A program made the translations under genes and the position numbers. Below, piece after piece: positions 63,641 through 64,000 of a DNA stretch of 64,000 bases; position 1 is the stretch's first letter, and each line of letters opens with the position of its first letter. Under the pieces are notes generated by a model that searched no databases, was not told where the DNA came from, and saw only the letters and a list, made by a program, of their open reading frames with translations. The stretch is from Apostichopus japonicus (taxonomy: Eukaryota > Echinodermata > Holothuroidea > Aspidochirotida > Stichopodidae), in assembly GCF_037975245.1 (NCBI RefSeq), contig NC_092568.1, positions 39,572,631 to 39,636,630 on the forward strand, written 5' to 3'.

Positions 63641-64000
63641 GCAACCATTGTTACATCAGTACACTAGTAATGAAAAATTTAAGCTACTTTTAAAACTCAT
63701 AGACAGTTATGTGAGCCTTCTATCAACGTTTCAACTCAAAATGGTTCAAATGGTTGGTTAAATGAAGGGAAAATTCACACAGATAGCTTTGCATATATAC
63801 AAACCTATTTCATAAAATGGTTTACATATCCTTTCCATGGACACCAAACTTGAAAAAGCACTAGAAACTTGAAATGTAAAAACTAAACCATAAACGTATC
63901 ATGTCAGGTGACTAAGAAACTAACAATGTTTCATCGTTCTGTTATCAATGGAGAACAAAATTTTAACAGGTAATAAATAACAACAGCTATGAATTTGATG
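63641..64000. other. Intron of the synthetase gene
   Basis: No exon is visible up to the window edge. The upstream part of the gene continues beyond it. Confidence 0.5.

Overview
The window is intron-rich, AT-rich animal DNA. Most of it is transposable-element debris and tandem repeats, and there is little exon sequence. The mix of families (SAMD3-like and P2X7-domain-like fragments, Penelope, EnSpm tnp2, PIF/Harbinger, hAT-type MITEs, CR1/L2-like LINEs, tRNA-derived SINEs) suggests a marine invertebrate, possibly an echinoderm. The sequence alone does not settle the species. Only two host genes are visible, both partial: the last two exons of a death-domain gene (+, 33.45-34.02 kb) and the last four coding exons of an ACSS1-type acetyl-CoA synthetase (-, 57.26-63.12 kb).

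Layout. 0-9.9 kb: noncoding DNA with three TIR elements (0.6, 3.7-5.6 and 5.75-6.5 kb), two of them with clear target-site duplications. 9.9-26.6 kb: two arrays of a roughly 400-500 bp tandem repeat. Nine units carry a polypyrimidine-CAG acceptor and a GTAAG donor separated by exactly 3 nt. The arrays are broken up by a hAT MITE, by two minus-strand P2X7-domain-like fragments, and by a 9-kb block holding SINEs, (TA)n tracts and a 3.0-kb TIR element with a SAMD3-like pseudogene. 26.7-30.6 kb: a Penelope-like retroelement (-) split by a 2.6-kb insertion that contains a 144-bp tandem repeat. 32.8-34.0 kb: LINE fragment, then death-domain exons. 34.25-41.48 kb: a 7.2-kb TIR element carrying a nearly complete SAMD3-like gene (-) that is broken by stops. 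43.3-44.9 kb: a LINE interrupted by a hAT MITE. 45-46.3 kb: minisatellites. 50.3-52.1 kb: EnSpm tnp2-like pseudogene. 52.6-55.1 kb: a PIF/Harbinger remnant invaded by another TIR element. 57.2-64 kb: the 3' end of the acetyl-CoA synthetase gene.

The most unusual signals concern splice sites carried inside tandem repeats. One acetyl-CoA synthetase exon has its acceptor side repeated four times at exactly 144 bp upstream, and its donor side repeated fifteen times at exactly 53 bp downstream. A second exon of the same gene shows a weaker version of the pattern. The 10-26 kb arrays repeat acceptor-3 nt-donor modules. The second theme is that both SAMD3-like gene copies lie inside elements whose inverted ends begin CAC(T/G)C, with TA on each side. 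This suggests that the gene family travels as transposon cargo or belongs to a transposon.
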